Assembly: GCA_021777105.1 (NCBI GenBank)
Contig: JAIQZQ010000121.1
Location: forward strand, 1-64,000
Origin: Candidatus Anammoxibacter sp.
Lineage (GTDB): Bacteria > Planctomycetota > Brocadiia > Brocadiales > Anammoxibacteraceae
Length of the DNA: 64,000 nt
Reading direction: 5' to 3'
The stretch's first letter is position 1. Every line of letters starts with the position of its first letter. A program made the translations under genes and the position numbers. The notes beneath the pieces were generated by a model. The model saw only the letters and a program-made list of their open reading frames with translations. It had not been told where the DNA came from and ran no database searches. Positions 53,908 through 62,800 of this stretch are shown here, one piece after another.

Positions 53908-54005
53908 CTGGATGCTGGATGCTGGATGCTGGATGCTGGATGCTGGATGCTGGATGCTGGATGCTGGATGCTGGATGCTGGATGCTGGATGCTGGATGCT
54001 GGATG
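53908..54005. repeat. 7-bp tandem repeat, 14 copies of CTGGATG
   Basis: Fourteen perfect copies starting four bases after the stop codon of the diguanylate cyclase gene. Like the TAATTTG array at 32260-32343 it has a 7-bp unit and sits immediately 3' of a gene. Confidence 0.95.
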
Positions 54006-54073
54006 GCGCACACTTGTCAGTTGCGCAACTACGAGCAGGCGCTCTTTGCCTTTAACCCTCTTTTGCTTTTCCG

Positions 54074-54136
54074 GCTCGTTCCAAAACTCCGATTTTGTAA
54101 CGAAATTGCCCCGAAAACTCCAGTTTCCAGTCTGTT
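54074..54136. repeat. Dispersed repeat, paired with 54846-54903
   Basis: Contains CTCGTTCCAAAACTCCGATT, then AACTCCAGTTT. The same blocks recur at 54846-54903 in the same orientation. The two copies flank the decayed toxin-antitoxin pair. Confidence 0.75.
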
Positions 54137-54187
54137 TAACGAAACCAGGAAAATTTAAGAGCTTTGGCTTCATCAATGCAATCAAAC

Positions 54188-54298
54188 TCATGATGGGGTG
54201 TTGCTATTTTGCAAAAGTATTTTTTCAACGTTATCGGCGCCTTCTTCATCATTGAAAAATGCTATTAAAGCGCTTGAATCAAAGACATAAATGCTCAT
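54188..54298 (-). pseudogene. Truncated PIN-domain toxin
   Basis: Only 36 residues remain from the ATG at 54298: [20 protein letters not shown], the unmistakable start of a VapC-type PIN domain with its first Asp. It then stops; the remaining roughly 90 residues are absent and the following DNA is repeat 54074-54136. The start overlaps the antitoxin gene. It is a remnant of a toxin gene. Confidence 0.75.
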
Positions 54299-54512
54299 AA
54301 TTCCAGCTTTTCTCATTTTTTTTATTTCTATTAAAATCATCCACGGCGCTCAATTTACCTTTAAATTTCCCCCTTAACTCCCGCCAATCTTTTTTTGTCT
54401 CACTTTGATCATCAAGAACAATTATTTTAAGATGGGTATTTTCTTTAAAGTTCATTGATTTTTGTGGAATTATTTTTCCATAACTCCAGATTGCTTCAAA
54501 AGTTTGCAACAT
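54279..54512 (-). CDS. Orphaned antitoxin
   Basis: A 77-residue protein whose ATG at 54512 is preceded by AAGGAG at eight bases. It has a short beta-rich start, a central T-K-K-D-W-R-E-L-R-G-K-F-K-G-K-L segment and an N-rich C-terminus. Its 3' end overlaps the start of the truncated PIN toxin, which identifies it as the antitoxin by position. The reading frame is intact though its toxin is not. Confidence 0.65.
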   Translation of the reverse strand: MLQTFEAIWSYGKIIPQKSMNFKENTHLKIIVLDDQSETKKDWRELRGKFKGKLSAVDDFNRNKKNEKSWNYEHLCL

Positions 54513-54845
54513 AACAAGCGCTCCTTACAAAAATACATATCAATTGGATGTTTTCATTTTCTCAACTGCCTACATGAACACAGAACCGCTTGTCTGACCT
54601 CGTGAGAATAATCCCTAAATGGGATATAGTTTATGATAAAGACACTATGTGTCGTTTATTATTGCTTTTAATCTTTTACTCGTCAAATGAATTATGTAGT
54701 TGTTTGGAGCTCGAAAAGAAAAGACCAAGTTATTTTTTTACGGGCTCTTAACGAAATTAGCCGCTAATTTACAGAGACATCCTTTAAACAGTGTTATAGG
54801 GCCGGGGTTGCTTTAACAGTCATTTCAATCAGGCTCATTCAACTC

Positions 54846-54903
54846 GTTCCAAAACTCCGATTTTGGAACGCAATTGCCTTGGTAACTCCAGTTTACAGCC
54901 TTT
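54846..54903. repeat. Dispersed repeat, second copy
   Basis: Second copy of 54074-54136. The gap 54513-55173 also contains a degenerate reversed double-hairpin repeat (about 54590-54630), a half copy of the dnaA-side MITE (54721-54748) and the hairpin at 55060-55116. No gene is supported there. Confidence 0.7.
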
Positions 54904-55059
54904 TTTTAAGCTCAAGCCAATTACCAACCGTCAACTGATTTTGCTCTCCGCTTTTACTTCAAAATTCGACATTCGCTTTTTTAACCCTCCGCTCTCCGCT
55001 CTAAACATTTCCACTGGCAAACAACCTGAATCAATTGTTATAATCTTGCATAAAAATAA

Positions 55060-55116
55060 GTGGCACAGGCATCCAGCCTGTGATCAATTGAAACGCCGGC
55101 TGGATGCCTGTGCCAC
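55060..55116. repeat. Perfect 19-bp-arm hairpin
   Basis: GTGGCACAGGCATCCAGCC (55060-55078) and its exact inverse (55098-55116) with a 19-base loop, about 60 bases before the second lpxC. It has no T run and resembles widespread palindromic repeats. Confidence 0.85.
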
Positions 55117-55173
55117 TATTTATATGAATTTTAGAATCGTTCAATTTAGGGGCTACTTTAATAAAGGCATTAA

Positions 55174-56016
55174 ATGAACAAACTTTATAAAGAAATCCGC
55201 GGAATCGGCGTGCATAATGGGGAGCCTGTAAATCTAAGAATTTTTCACGCAGAAAAAGGCTCCGGTATTACGTTTATCAATACTAACCATCCCGATATAA
55301 CAATTAAAGCGCGCCCTGAGAATTTAAAATCGGTTGATGGGTTAGTTTTAAATACATGCCTTGCTGTTGGCTATGCAATTGTTTGTACCACCGAGCATCT
55401 ATTTTCAGCTTTATGGGCGTTAGGCATTTATGACGCGCATTTTGAGATAGATAGTGATGAGGTTCCAATACTGGACGGTTCAGCTTTAGAGTTTTATAAC
55501 TTAATGAGAGATTTTAATTGTCCTGATAATCAAATCCCTGAACCTTTTTCAATAAAAGATACGATACGAGTTGAAGATAATGACGGCGCGTATATAGAGG
55601 CAACGCCTTATGACGGTTTTAAGATCGAATTTTCCATTGATTTCACAGGTTCGGTTATAGGGAAACAAGTTTTCGCATTTGAGCAGGGCAATGATGATTA
55701 TGCAAAAGAGATCGCTAAAGCCAGAACTTTTGGGTTCATAAAATACCTGCCTGAAATGCAAAAACGAGGTTTGGCGTTCGGCTCATCATTGAAAAATTCA
55801 TTAGCCGTTGACTTTGACGGCAAAAGTTATATAAATGAACCTCAGTTTAACGATGAAGCCGTAAGGCACAAAATACTTGATTTAATAGGCGATCTTCACA
55901 TTATAGGAAAACCTGTAAAGGGCTTTTTTAAGGCCCATAAAGCGAGCCATTCTTTAAACGCCCAGTTAGCCGAAAAGATAGTTTCGGTAATGGGGAATAA
56001 TCTTCCATCTAAATAA
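55174..56016 (+). CDS. UDP-3-O-acyl-N-acetylglucosamine deacetylase, copy 2
   Basis: A second LpxC of 280 residues, clearly diverged from copy 1 (48117-48992). All key residues are kept: T-E74-H75-L, the V-R-H-K-I-L-D-L-I-G-D zinc segment and the catalytic His in H-K-A-S-H-S-L-N. It therefore looks functional. It stands alone between repeat-rich gaps, away from the lpxC-lpxA operon. It could be a xenologue, a backup, or an enzyme acting on a related UDP-sugar. Base use looks more AT-rich than in copy 1. Confidence 0.9.
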   Translation: MNKLYKEIRGIGVHNGEPVNLRIFHAEKGSGITFINTNHPDITIKARPENLKSVDGLVLNTCLAVGYAIVCTTEHLFSALWALGIYDAHFEIDSDEVPILDGSALEFYNLMRDFNCPDNQIPEPFSIKDTIRVEDNDGAYIEATPYDGFKIEFSIDFTGSVIGKQVFAFEQGNDDYAKEIAKARTFGFIKYLPEMQKRGLAFGSSLKNSLAVDFDGKSYINEPQFNDEAVRHKILDLIGDLHIIGKPVKGFFKAHKASHSLNAQLAEKIVSVMGNNLPSK

Positions 56017-56540
56017 TTAGACATTCTGCCGGGATATTCTGCAATAAGCATTTTAGGCAAATAGAAGCAGTTTTTAATTCTGTACAGTTAATACATTTGC
56101 AATGAAGTAAAAATTGTTTTTATAATTATTGGCGCTATAATTCAATATTTTCACTAATCTGCGCTAATATAAAAAAGCAAAAGCAATTTATGCCGCAAAG
56201 TCGGAAAGACACAAAAAACACGAAAAAAGCAAAAGCATTTCTAACGGATGGCGGATGAGGAAGGGCAAAAGGGAATTAACCTCAGATATTCACTATAGTA
56301 AAAGAGAACATTATGAGTGTAAAAGTCTTTAAGAATCGTGATTAGTCTTTATACTCTGTAGTTTCACTTAAGCATGCCCATTTAGATGCTAATCTAGTAG
56401 GCCGGGATTGGGCTATTATTACGCTATTTGTGGGCGTTTTTATCTTTTTCAGGCCGTAAAACAAGCTTTTAACTTGCGCAAAGGTTTAATAGATGATACA
56501 ATCTTTCGATTATTAGAAATAAGGCTGGAGAAGTTAATTG

Positions 56541-56600
56541 AAGGCCGAATTGGCGAAAACGGTTATTTCCCGTTTTGGCGCTGATTCGGCCTTTTTTTTT
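56541..56600 (+). terminator. Strong terminator of an unassigned transcript
   Basis: AAGGCCGAAT (56541-56550) pairs with ATTCGGCCTT (56584-56593), with inner pairing AAAACGG/CCGTTTT, then a T run. No protein gene precedes it within 500 bases, so the transcript could be a small RNA from about 56390. The rest of 56017-56540 is A-rich and decayed, with no ORF I can support. Confidence 0.7.
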
Positions 56601-56648
56601 TAAAGCAAATTGCCTTATTTTAAAGGGTTGGAATGGGTTATAAATCGC

Positions 56649-56676
56649 TTGACAGGCAGCGTAATTGTGTTAGAAT
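56649..56676 (+). promoter_or_regulatory. Possible promoter of the nusA operon
   Basis: TTGACA (56649-56654), 16 bases, TAGAAT (56671-56676). The leader to the nusA ATG at 56952 would be about 270 bases, unusually long. I see no RimP gene in between, although rimP often precedes nusA. Confidence 0.5.
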
Positions 56677-56951
56677 AATCGTTTTGCGCGCCCCTGACGG
56701 CTGTTTGCCTATGTTGTTTAAAGTTTGTTTGGTTGCGATTTATTTAGCAACCGGCGCATATGGCTTGCGGGTAGCGCAAATTGGCGCGTTGCGCAAGCTG
56801 TTTTATGATTGTTTACATTATTGCATAATATGCAAAAATTGATTACATTAAAGATTCAGTGAGAGTTACAGTATGTAATGAAAAATTCATGTCTTTTAAT
56901 GTGGTTTTAACAGTTTTATTCGAAGTTGCGGCTTCTTAGGAACCTTATTAA

Positions 56952-58328
56952 ATGGATAGCGAAGCTATATTACGATTAGTTGATAGTCTGCACAGGGACA
57001 AGAATATTGACAAGGAGGCCGTTTTTTCAGGAATTGAGGCCGCTTTGATCTCCGCTGCCAGGAAACATTACAGAACGCAGGATGATATTTGCGTTAATAT
57101 AGACAGGAAAACGGGCGATATAACGGTTGAGGGCGGCGGTTTTCCAATTGATCCAGGTGAACTGGGCAGGATAACGGCGCAAACCGCGAAGCAGGTGATT
57201 ATTCAAAAAGTGAGGGAAGCGGAGTGTGACACTATTTTTAATGATTTCATGGATAGGAAGGGCACGATAATAAGCGGCGTTGTTCGCAGGTTTGAAGGGC
57301 CTAACATGTGTGTTGATTTGGGCAAGGCAGAGGGGTTGTTAAGGAAGTCGGCCCAGATTTTCGGCGAATATTACCGCGTGGGCGAAAGGGTAAGGGCTTT
57401 AATAGTAGACGTTAAAAAGGTGTCAAGCAAAGCCAGGGTAATTTTATCGCGAACTCACAAAGATTTTGTCAGGTGTTTGTTTGAGCTTGAAGTCCCTGAA
57501 ATATCGGAACAGGTTATTGAGATAAAAGGCATTGCGCGCGAATCAGGGCACAGGACAAAGATAGCTGTTGCTTCGTCGGACGAAAATGTCGATTGTGTAG
57601 GGGCGTGCGTGGGTGTTAGGGGCGTGCGTATTAAGAGCGTTGTGGATGAGCTTAACGGAGAGAAGATTGATATTGTAAAGTGGAGCGATGAGCCTGAGGA
57701 GTTGTTGCCTAACGCTTTAAAACCCGCAGGAGTATCCGGCATTGTGTTGTCGGCTGATAACAGGTCGGCTTCAGTTATTGTGCCTGACGAGCAATTTTCG
57801 CTGGCTATCGGCAAAAGGGGGCAGAACGTTCGTTTGGCCTCGGTGTTGACTGACTGGAATCTGGACATTATAACCGAGTCGCAATTTGAGCAAAGCGGAG
57901 GAGAGGGCGGCATTGATGAAGACAACAAGGAAGGAAGACGGCAATCCTTAGCGCCTTCCGTAAGCGCTGGAAATTCGCAAAACTCGGAACCTGAGACGCA
58001 AAATGTGGCCGTGGAAGAGCCGAACGAGGAACAGGCGCAGTCGGCTGAAGAGGTTGTTCATGGAGAGATTACTGAAGAATCCAGGGATGAACCTGAAGAA
58101 TCAGTGGAAGAACAAGAAGAACAAGATGCGGAACCTGAAAGGGTTGAGCCGCAAATCAGCGCGGGGGATAGCGTTGAAGAAGTGGAACAAAGCGCGGAAG
58201 TTAACGATGTTGTTCAAGACGCGGAACCTGAAGCGGGTGTTGAGGAAACCGTGGAAATTAACGCGGAAGATAATGAAGGGACTGAAGGGGAATTGGCTGA
58301 GCAGGAAGCCGGGGATAATAACAATTAA
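56952..58328 (+). CDS. nusA: Transcription termination/antitermination factor NusA
   Basis: 458-residue RNA polymerase-associated factor. The N-terminal domain begins M-D-S-E-A-I-L-R-L-V, followed by S1 (about residues 135-200, V-D-L-G-K-A-E-G) and two KH domains (V-G-A-C-V-G-V-R-G-V-R-I, then L-A-I-G-K-R-G-Q-N-V-R-L-A). From about residue 316 to the end the sequence is a long Glu-rich low-complexity tail instead of ordered helix-hairpin-helix repeats. infB follows 17 bases later, the classic nusA-infB operon. Confidence 0.96.
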   Translation: MDSEAILRLVDSLHRDKNIDKEAVFSGIEAALISAARKHYRTQDDICVNIDRKTGDITVEGGGFPIDPGELGRITAQTAKQVIIQKVREAECDTIFNDFMDRKGTIISGVVRRFEGPNMCVDLGKAEGLLRKSAQIFGEYYRVGERVRALIVDVKKVSSKARVILSRTHKDFVRCLFELEVPEISEQVIEIKGIARESGHRTKIAVASSDENVDCVGACVGVRGVRIKSVVDELNGEKIDIVKWSDEPEELLPNALKPAGVSGIVLSADNRSASVIVPDEQFSLAIGKRGQNVRLASVLTDWNLDIITESQFEQSGGEGGIDEDNKEGRRQSLAPSVSAGNSQNSEPETQNVAVEEPNEEQAQSAEEVVHGEITEESRDEPEESVEEQEEQDAEPERVEPQISAGDSVEEVEQSAEVNDVVQDAEPEAGVEETVEINAEDNEGTEGELAEQEAGDNNN

Positions 58329-58345
58329 GGCAAAAGGTTGTTGAA

Positions 58346-60847
58346 ATGGGAAAAATGAGAATAAGCATATTTGCTAAAGAGCTGGGCATTAAAAGCTCTG
58401 AAATAATTAAAAAGTGCCAGGAAAAGGGATTTGACAAGGTCCATCACCATGCAAATACCCTAGAAGATGATCAGGTGGAAGTTTTAAGGCAACTTTTTAA
58501 AAGCCCTGCTGCGGCAGTTGAAACGAAACCCGCGCAAGTGAAACCTGCTGCGGCAGTTGAGACGAAACCAGCACAAGCGAAACCTGCTGCGGCAGTTGAA
58601 ACTAAACCCGCGCAAGCTAAACCTGTGGCGGCAGTTGAAACGAAACCCGCGCAAGCGAAACCTGCTGCGGCAGTTGGAACTAAACCCGCGCATACCAGAC
58701 CCGCAGCTCCTGTAAAAGCGGAAGGAAGGCCCAGCGGTCCGAATGTAGGCGGAAGGCAATTTGACAATAAAGGCAAAAGTAACGATGGACAAAAAACTCA
58801 ACCTCAATCTGGAAATGTAAAACGGTTTATAAAAATACAACCAAACAGAGGCGGGCCAACCAGATTTAATAAACAGCAGCCGCCACGCGCTGGAGGCGGA
58901 GCCGGCGGAACTGGAACTGGAACTGTATCGGGCGGCGGCGGAACTGGGTCGGGAGGCGGCGGTTTTACCAAGGATAAAGGAAAGAAAGGCGGCGGCAGGG
59001 GCTTCTCGCAAGGGGGGCGCCGCGGGTACAATAGATTTCAACAAAGGGAACGCAAGCCTGAAAAACAGCCGGTAATTGAGCGATCAAAGGATATTCAGAT
59101 TGTGCTGCCTATTTCCGTCAAGGATTTAAGCAATAAATTAGGTGTAAAGGTTAATGAAATTATAGCTAAATTATTGTTGGAAAACAGCATCCGCGCGACT
59201 GTAAACCAAAACGTTGATAGAGATATTGTGGAGATGTTGGGGATTGATTATGGGTTTGAGATAGAAATTAAAGAGGCCAGCTCTGTTGAGGAAGATTTTA
59301 TTGCGCAAAAGCAGGCCGGCAAAGCGGAGGATATGGTTGAGCGAACTCCGATCGTGGCGTTCCTTGGTCATGTAGACCATGGAAAAACTTCGCTCCTTGA
59401 CAGTATTAGAAAGACAAATGTGGCCACCGGGGAAGCCGGCGGTATCACTCAGCACATGGGCGCGTATTACGTTGAGGCAAACGGCAAACGCGTAATATTT
59501 CTTGACACTCCGGGGCATGAGGCTTTTACGGCGATGAGGGCTCGCGGGGCTGATGTGACTGATGTTGTTGTGCTTGTGGTCGCGGCGGACGACGGTGTTA
59601 TGCCGCAGACAGAGGAGGCTCTTGATCACGCGAAAGCGGCAAATGTTCCAATATTGGTGGCTATTAACAAGGTTGACAAACCCGGCGCCAATGTTTTAAA
59701 GGTGAAGCAGCAACTTGCTACGCTCGAATTGTCGCCGGAAGAGTGGGGCGGCAGCACTCAGGTTGTTGAGACTTCGGCCATCTCCGGACAAGGGCTGGAC
59801 GAATTGATAGAGAAGTTGCTGCTTGAAGCCGAAATTCTTGACCTTAAATACAACCCGAAAAATGACGCAAGCGGTATTGTGCTTGAGGCGCAGATACATG
59901 GCGGAAAAGGCGTTATGGCAAATGTTTTGGTAAGGGACGGCATTTTAAAACTGGGTGACAATATTTTTTGCGGGCATACATACGGCAAAGTTCGCGCGAT
60001 GTTTACAGACAGAGGTGTTCCCGTTAAACAAAGCGGGCCTGAAGCTCCGCTTTTAATTTCAGACTTTTCCGACGTGCCAAATGCGGGCGACCGGTTTTAC
60101 GTTGTTGATGATATTTCAAAGGCAAAGGATATTGCGCTTCAAAAACAGGAAAAATCAAGGGAATCCGATCTTGCGGACCGCATCCATGTTACGCTTGACA
60201 ATCTCTTCTCAAAAATTGAGGAGGATAATATCAAGGAGATCAGGGTTATTTTAAAGGCTGATTTTAAAGGCTCTGTCGAGGTGTTAAAGAAGACCGTCGA
60301 AGGGCTTTCTATCGGCGAGATAAATATCAGGGCCATTCATGTCGGTGTGGGCAACATTACCGAGTCTGATGTGTTGCTTGCGGACGCTTCAGACGCGATT
60401 GTCATCGGATTTTGTGTTAATCCAGACGATAAAGGGCGCGTTATGGCCGATGAAAAAGGCGTTGAGATAAGGTTATACAAAGTTATATACGACGTTACCA
60501 AGGATATTGAGGCCGCTATGGAGGGTATGCTGGAGCCTGAAAAACGCGATCAGGTGATAGGGCATGTAGAGATTCAGAGATTGTTCAAGATATCAAGGTT
60601 GGGCAATATTGCGGGTTGTTTTGTTAAAAGCGGCAAGATTACAAGGAATTCACTTGTCAGGCTAATAAGGGATAATGTTGTTTTGCATAGCGGTAAACTG
60701 GATTCTTTAAGAACTGACAAAGACTCCTCCAAAGAGGTAAAAGCCGGATTTGAGTGCGGGGTTAAGATATCGGGATTCAACGACATTAAGATTGGCGATA
60801 TAATAGAAGCGTATGAGATACAGACTATTGCAAGGTCGCTAAAATAA
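58346..60847 (+). CDS. infB: Translation initiation factor IF-2
   Basis: 833-residue GTPase that brings initiator tRNA to the ribosome. The N-terminal IF2-N motif (I-F-A-K-E-L-G-I-K) is followed by about five 13-residue repeats of the form [13 protein letters not shown] (residues about 52-115) and a glycine/basic stretch. The G domain starts near residue 335, with [16 protein letters not shown] and N-K-V-D. Domains II to IV fill the rest. The repeats are nearly identical at DNA level (39-bp units), so copy number may vary. Confidence 0.97.
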   Translation: MGKMRISIFAKELGIKSSEIIKKCQEKGFDKVHHHANTLEDDQVEVLRQLFKSPAAAVETKPAQVKPAAAVETKPAQAKPAAAVETKPAQAKPVAAVETKPAQAKPAAAVGTKPAHTRPAAPVKAEGRPSGPNVGGRQFDNKGKSNDGQKTQPQSGNVKRFIKIQPNRGGPTRFNKQQPPRAGGGAGGTGTGTVSGGGGTGSGGGGFTKDKGKKGGGRGFSQGGRRGYNRFQQRERKPEKQPVIERSKDIQIVLPISVKDLSNKLGVKVNEIIAKLLLENSIRATVNQNVDRDIVEMLGIDYGFEIEIKEASSVEEDFIAQKQAGKAEDMVERTPIVAFLGHVDHGKTSLLDSIRKTNVATGEAGGITQHMGAYYVEANGKRVIFLDTPGHEAFTAMRARGADVTDVVVLVVAADDGVMPQTEEALDHAKAANVPILVAINKVDKPGANVLKVKQQLATLELSPEEWGGSTQVVETSAISGQGLDELIEKLLLEAEILDLKYNPKNDASGIVLEAQIHGGKGVMANVLVRDGILKLGDNIFCGHTYGKVRAMFTDRGVPVKQSGPEAPLLISDFSDVPNAGDRFYVVDDISKAKDIALQKQEKSRESDLADRIHVTLDNLFSKIEEDNIKEIRVILKADFKGSVEVLKKTVEGLSIGEINIRAIHVGVGNITESDVLLADASDAIVIGFCVNPDDKGRVMADEKGVEIRLYKVIYDVTKDIEAAMEGMLEPEKRDQVIGHVEIQRLFKISRLGNIAGCFVKSGKITRNSLVRLIRDNVVLHSGKLDSLRTDKDSSKEVKAGFECGVKISGFNDIKIGDIIEAYEIQTIARSLK

Positions 60848-60877
60848 AAGAGCGGTATTTTCATTACTTGTTTTTAT

Positions 60878-60927
60878 CCCCTCAGGGGATAATTCTCACT
60901 AAGGCAGCCAAGCAGCCAAGTGTTCAT
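60878..60927. repeat. Short double-hairpin intergenic repeat
   Basis: Same family as 4577-4626, but here on the 5' side of a + gene and 13 bases from the ylxP ATG. It may influence translation of ylxP or processing of the nusA-infB message. Confidence 0.85.
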
Positions 60928-60940
60928 TTATCTTTGTAAA

Positions 60941-61222
60941 ATGATTGTAGGCGTTTTAAGCATAAGGTTGGCAATAAGGCAATCGCAGTCTCTTAAAGAC
61001 AAACGAAGGATAATTAAAAGTCTCAAAGATCGCGTCAGGAATAAATTCAATGTGTCTATTGCGGAAACAGGTATGCAGGACAACAGGCAAAGCGCAATAA
61101 TCGGGGTTGCCATGGTTGGATCGGGCAGGCGGTTTGTGAATGGGACGTTGTCGAATGTCATAAATTTACTTGATATGTTTCCTCATGCGGAACTTGTGGA
61201 TTATGATATGGAATTTTTATAA
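60941..61222 (+). CDS. ylxP: DUF503/YlxP-family protein
   Basis: A 93-residue protein starting M-I-V-G-V-L-S-I-R-L. The family pattern L-K-D-K-R-R-I-I-K-S-L-K-D-R-V-R-N-K-F-N-V-S-I-A-E is clear. YlxP lies between infB and rbfA in many bacteria, as here, and has been linked to ribosome maturation. The ATG at 60941 gives the family length; longer readings run into the repeat. Confidence 0.92.
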   Translation: MIVGVLSIRLAIRQSQSLKDKRRIIKSLKDRVRNKFNVSIAETGMQDNRQSAIIGVAMVGSGRRFVNGTLSNVINLLDMFPHAELVDYDMEFL

Positions 61223-61353
61223 ATACCATATTCCGTATATAAGGTCTCAGTTGTTGTATCAACCTGCCGCGTAGACTCTCTTTTGCTTTTTTTAGCCTGT
61301 TTTGTTAAGATATATTTTTTGAAAACGGCGGATTACAGGCAAAGGAAATAGCT

Positions 61354-61743
61354 ATGGGCGGCAGAAGAACAAAAAAAATCGCGGAAGCGATAAAAAAAGA
61401 GATCAGCAGTGTTATTGTGCATGAATTAAACGATCCGCGAGTGGGCTTTATAACTGTTACTAAAGTGGAATTGTCAAGCGATATGAGAAGGGCTAAGGTG
61501 TTCGTCTCGGTGCTTGACGAGTTGACTGAGAAGACAAGTATACACGGTCTTAAAAACGCCCGAAGTTTTATACAAAGCGAAGTTGCCCGCCGCCTGAACT
61601 TTCGTTACACTCCTATACTATCATTTCAGGTTGACGAGACATTAAAGAAAATGGCGCATATGAATGAGCTGATGTCCGAATTGGAGCTTGGCGGCGATGA
61701 CGATGATCATGACGACTTTGACGATGAGCTTTACAAAGAATAA
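61354..61743 (+). CDS. rbfA: Ribosome-binding factor A
   Basis: 129 residues. RbfA binds the 30S subunit during late 16S rRNA maturation. It starts G-G-R-R-T-K-K-I-A-E-A-I-K-K-E-I-S, with N-D-P-R-V-G-F-I-T-V-T-K-V-E-L-S-S-D-M-R-R-A-K-V-F-V-S-V and the R-x-L-N-F-R-Y-T-P segment. The tail is Asp/His-rich (G-D-D-D-D-H-D-D-F-D-D). It completes the nusA-infB-ylxP-rbfA set. Confidence 0.96.
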   Translation: MGGRRTKKIAEAIKKEISSVIVHELNDPRVGFITVTKVELSSDMRRAKVFVSVLDELTEKTSIHGLKNARSFIQSEVARRLNFRYTPILSFQVDETLKKMAHMNELMSELELGGDDDDHDDFDDELYKE

Positions 61744-61843
61744 CAATTCAGGATATTTCCCCCTACATTTATAACGGATTTTATAAAAATTAAATTTAAT
61801 GGCAAATATTTATAATTGATTAAAATAAGGCAGTGATATTGTT

Positions 61844-62716
61844 ATGGATAATTTAACTTTAGGGTTACCAAAAGGAAGTTTGCAGGAGTCTACTGTAGAG
61901 ATGATGGCCAGGGCTGGTTTCAAGGTTTATATAAGCAGCAGATCTTATTACCCAACTATTGACGATTCTGAACTTTCGGCCCGTCTTGTGCGTCCGCAGG
62001 ATATGTCAAGGTATGTTGGCAAGGGAATTATAGACGCCGGTTTAACAGGCATGGACTGGGTTGAGGAGGACGGCTCTGATGTGATGGAGGTAGTCAAACT
62101 TGTTTACGCTAAACAACAAATGAGCAAAGTAAGGTGGGTGTTGGCTGTGCCGGAAGATTCCAATATCGCCACGGTTAAAGATCTTCAGGGAAAGAGGATA
62201 TCCACTGAATTGGTAAAAGTCACTAAAAACTACCTTAAAAAGAACGGTGTTGAAGCTGAGGTTGAGTTTTCGCACGGCGCGACCGAGGCCAAAGCTCCGG
62301 AATTGGTTGACGCTATTGTGGAATTGACGGAGACCGGATCAAGCTTGCGCGCAAACAAGCTTAAGATAATTGACACGGTTATGGATTCAGTAACCGTTTT
62401 TATTGCAAACAAGACAGCGTGGAACGATAAGTGGAAACGCGAAAAGATTGAAAACCTCGCTATGTTGTTTGAGGGTGCGATAATAGCCAACAGCATGGTT
62501 GGTTTAAAAATGAACGTGCCTAACGAATGTCTTGACAAAGTGTTGGAGAAACTCACCGCTCTTAGAAAACCCACTATTTCGCCGCTATCTGAAGATGCCG
62601 GGTATGATATTGACACTGTGATGGACGAGAAGTCCGCGCGTGTGCTCATTCCAGAGCTGAAAAGGGCCGGAGCTGAAGGCATTATTGAGTATCCTTTGAA
62701 CAAAGTTGTAATATAG
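61844..62716 (+). CDS. hisG: ATP phosphoribosyltransferase (long form)
   Basis: Catalyses the first step of histidine synthesis from ATP and PRPP. The 290-residue protein is the long form with a C-terminal regulatory domain (from about residue 215) that senses histidine, so no HisZ is needed. Motifs: [18 protein letters not shown], and the PRPP-binding E-L-T-E-T-G-S-S-L segment. No other his genes are in the window. Confidence 0.95.
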   Translation: MDNLTLGLPKGSLQESTVEMMARAGFKVYISSRSYYPTIDDSELSARLVRPQDMSRYVGKGIIDAGLTGMDWVEEDGSDVMEVVKLVYAKQQMSKVRWVLAVPEDSNIATVKDLQGKRISTELVKVTKNYLKKNGVEAEVEFSHGATEAKAPELVDAIVELTETGSSLRANKLKIIDTVMDSVTVFIANKTAWNDKWKREKIENLAMLFEGAIIANSMVGLKMNVPNECLDKVLEKLTALRKPTISPLSEDAGYDIDTVMDEKSARVLIPELKRAGAEGIIEYPLNKVVI

Positions 62717-62800
62717 CGCGCCCGCATTTTTGTCAGTGAGTCCGGCAAAATCCCCAAATAATTTTAATCAAATCCAGGGGGTTTTGCCCAAATAAACGCC

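Noticed and set aside
53908-54005. CRISPR array
   Set aside because: The unit is only 7 bp with no spacers; it is a microsatellite. No cas genes are present.
53919-54255. Plus-strand ORFs repeating M-L-D-A-G-C-W
   Set aside because: These are translations of the CTGGATG microsatellite, which is open in all frames.
56633-56842. 69-residue ORF before nusA
   Set aside because: It overlaps the likely promoter, lacks a convincing Shine-Dalgarno and has no recognisable domain.
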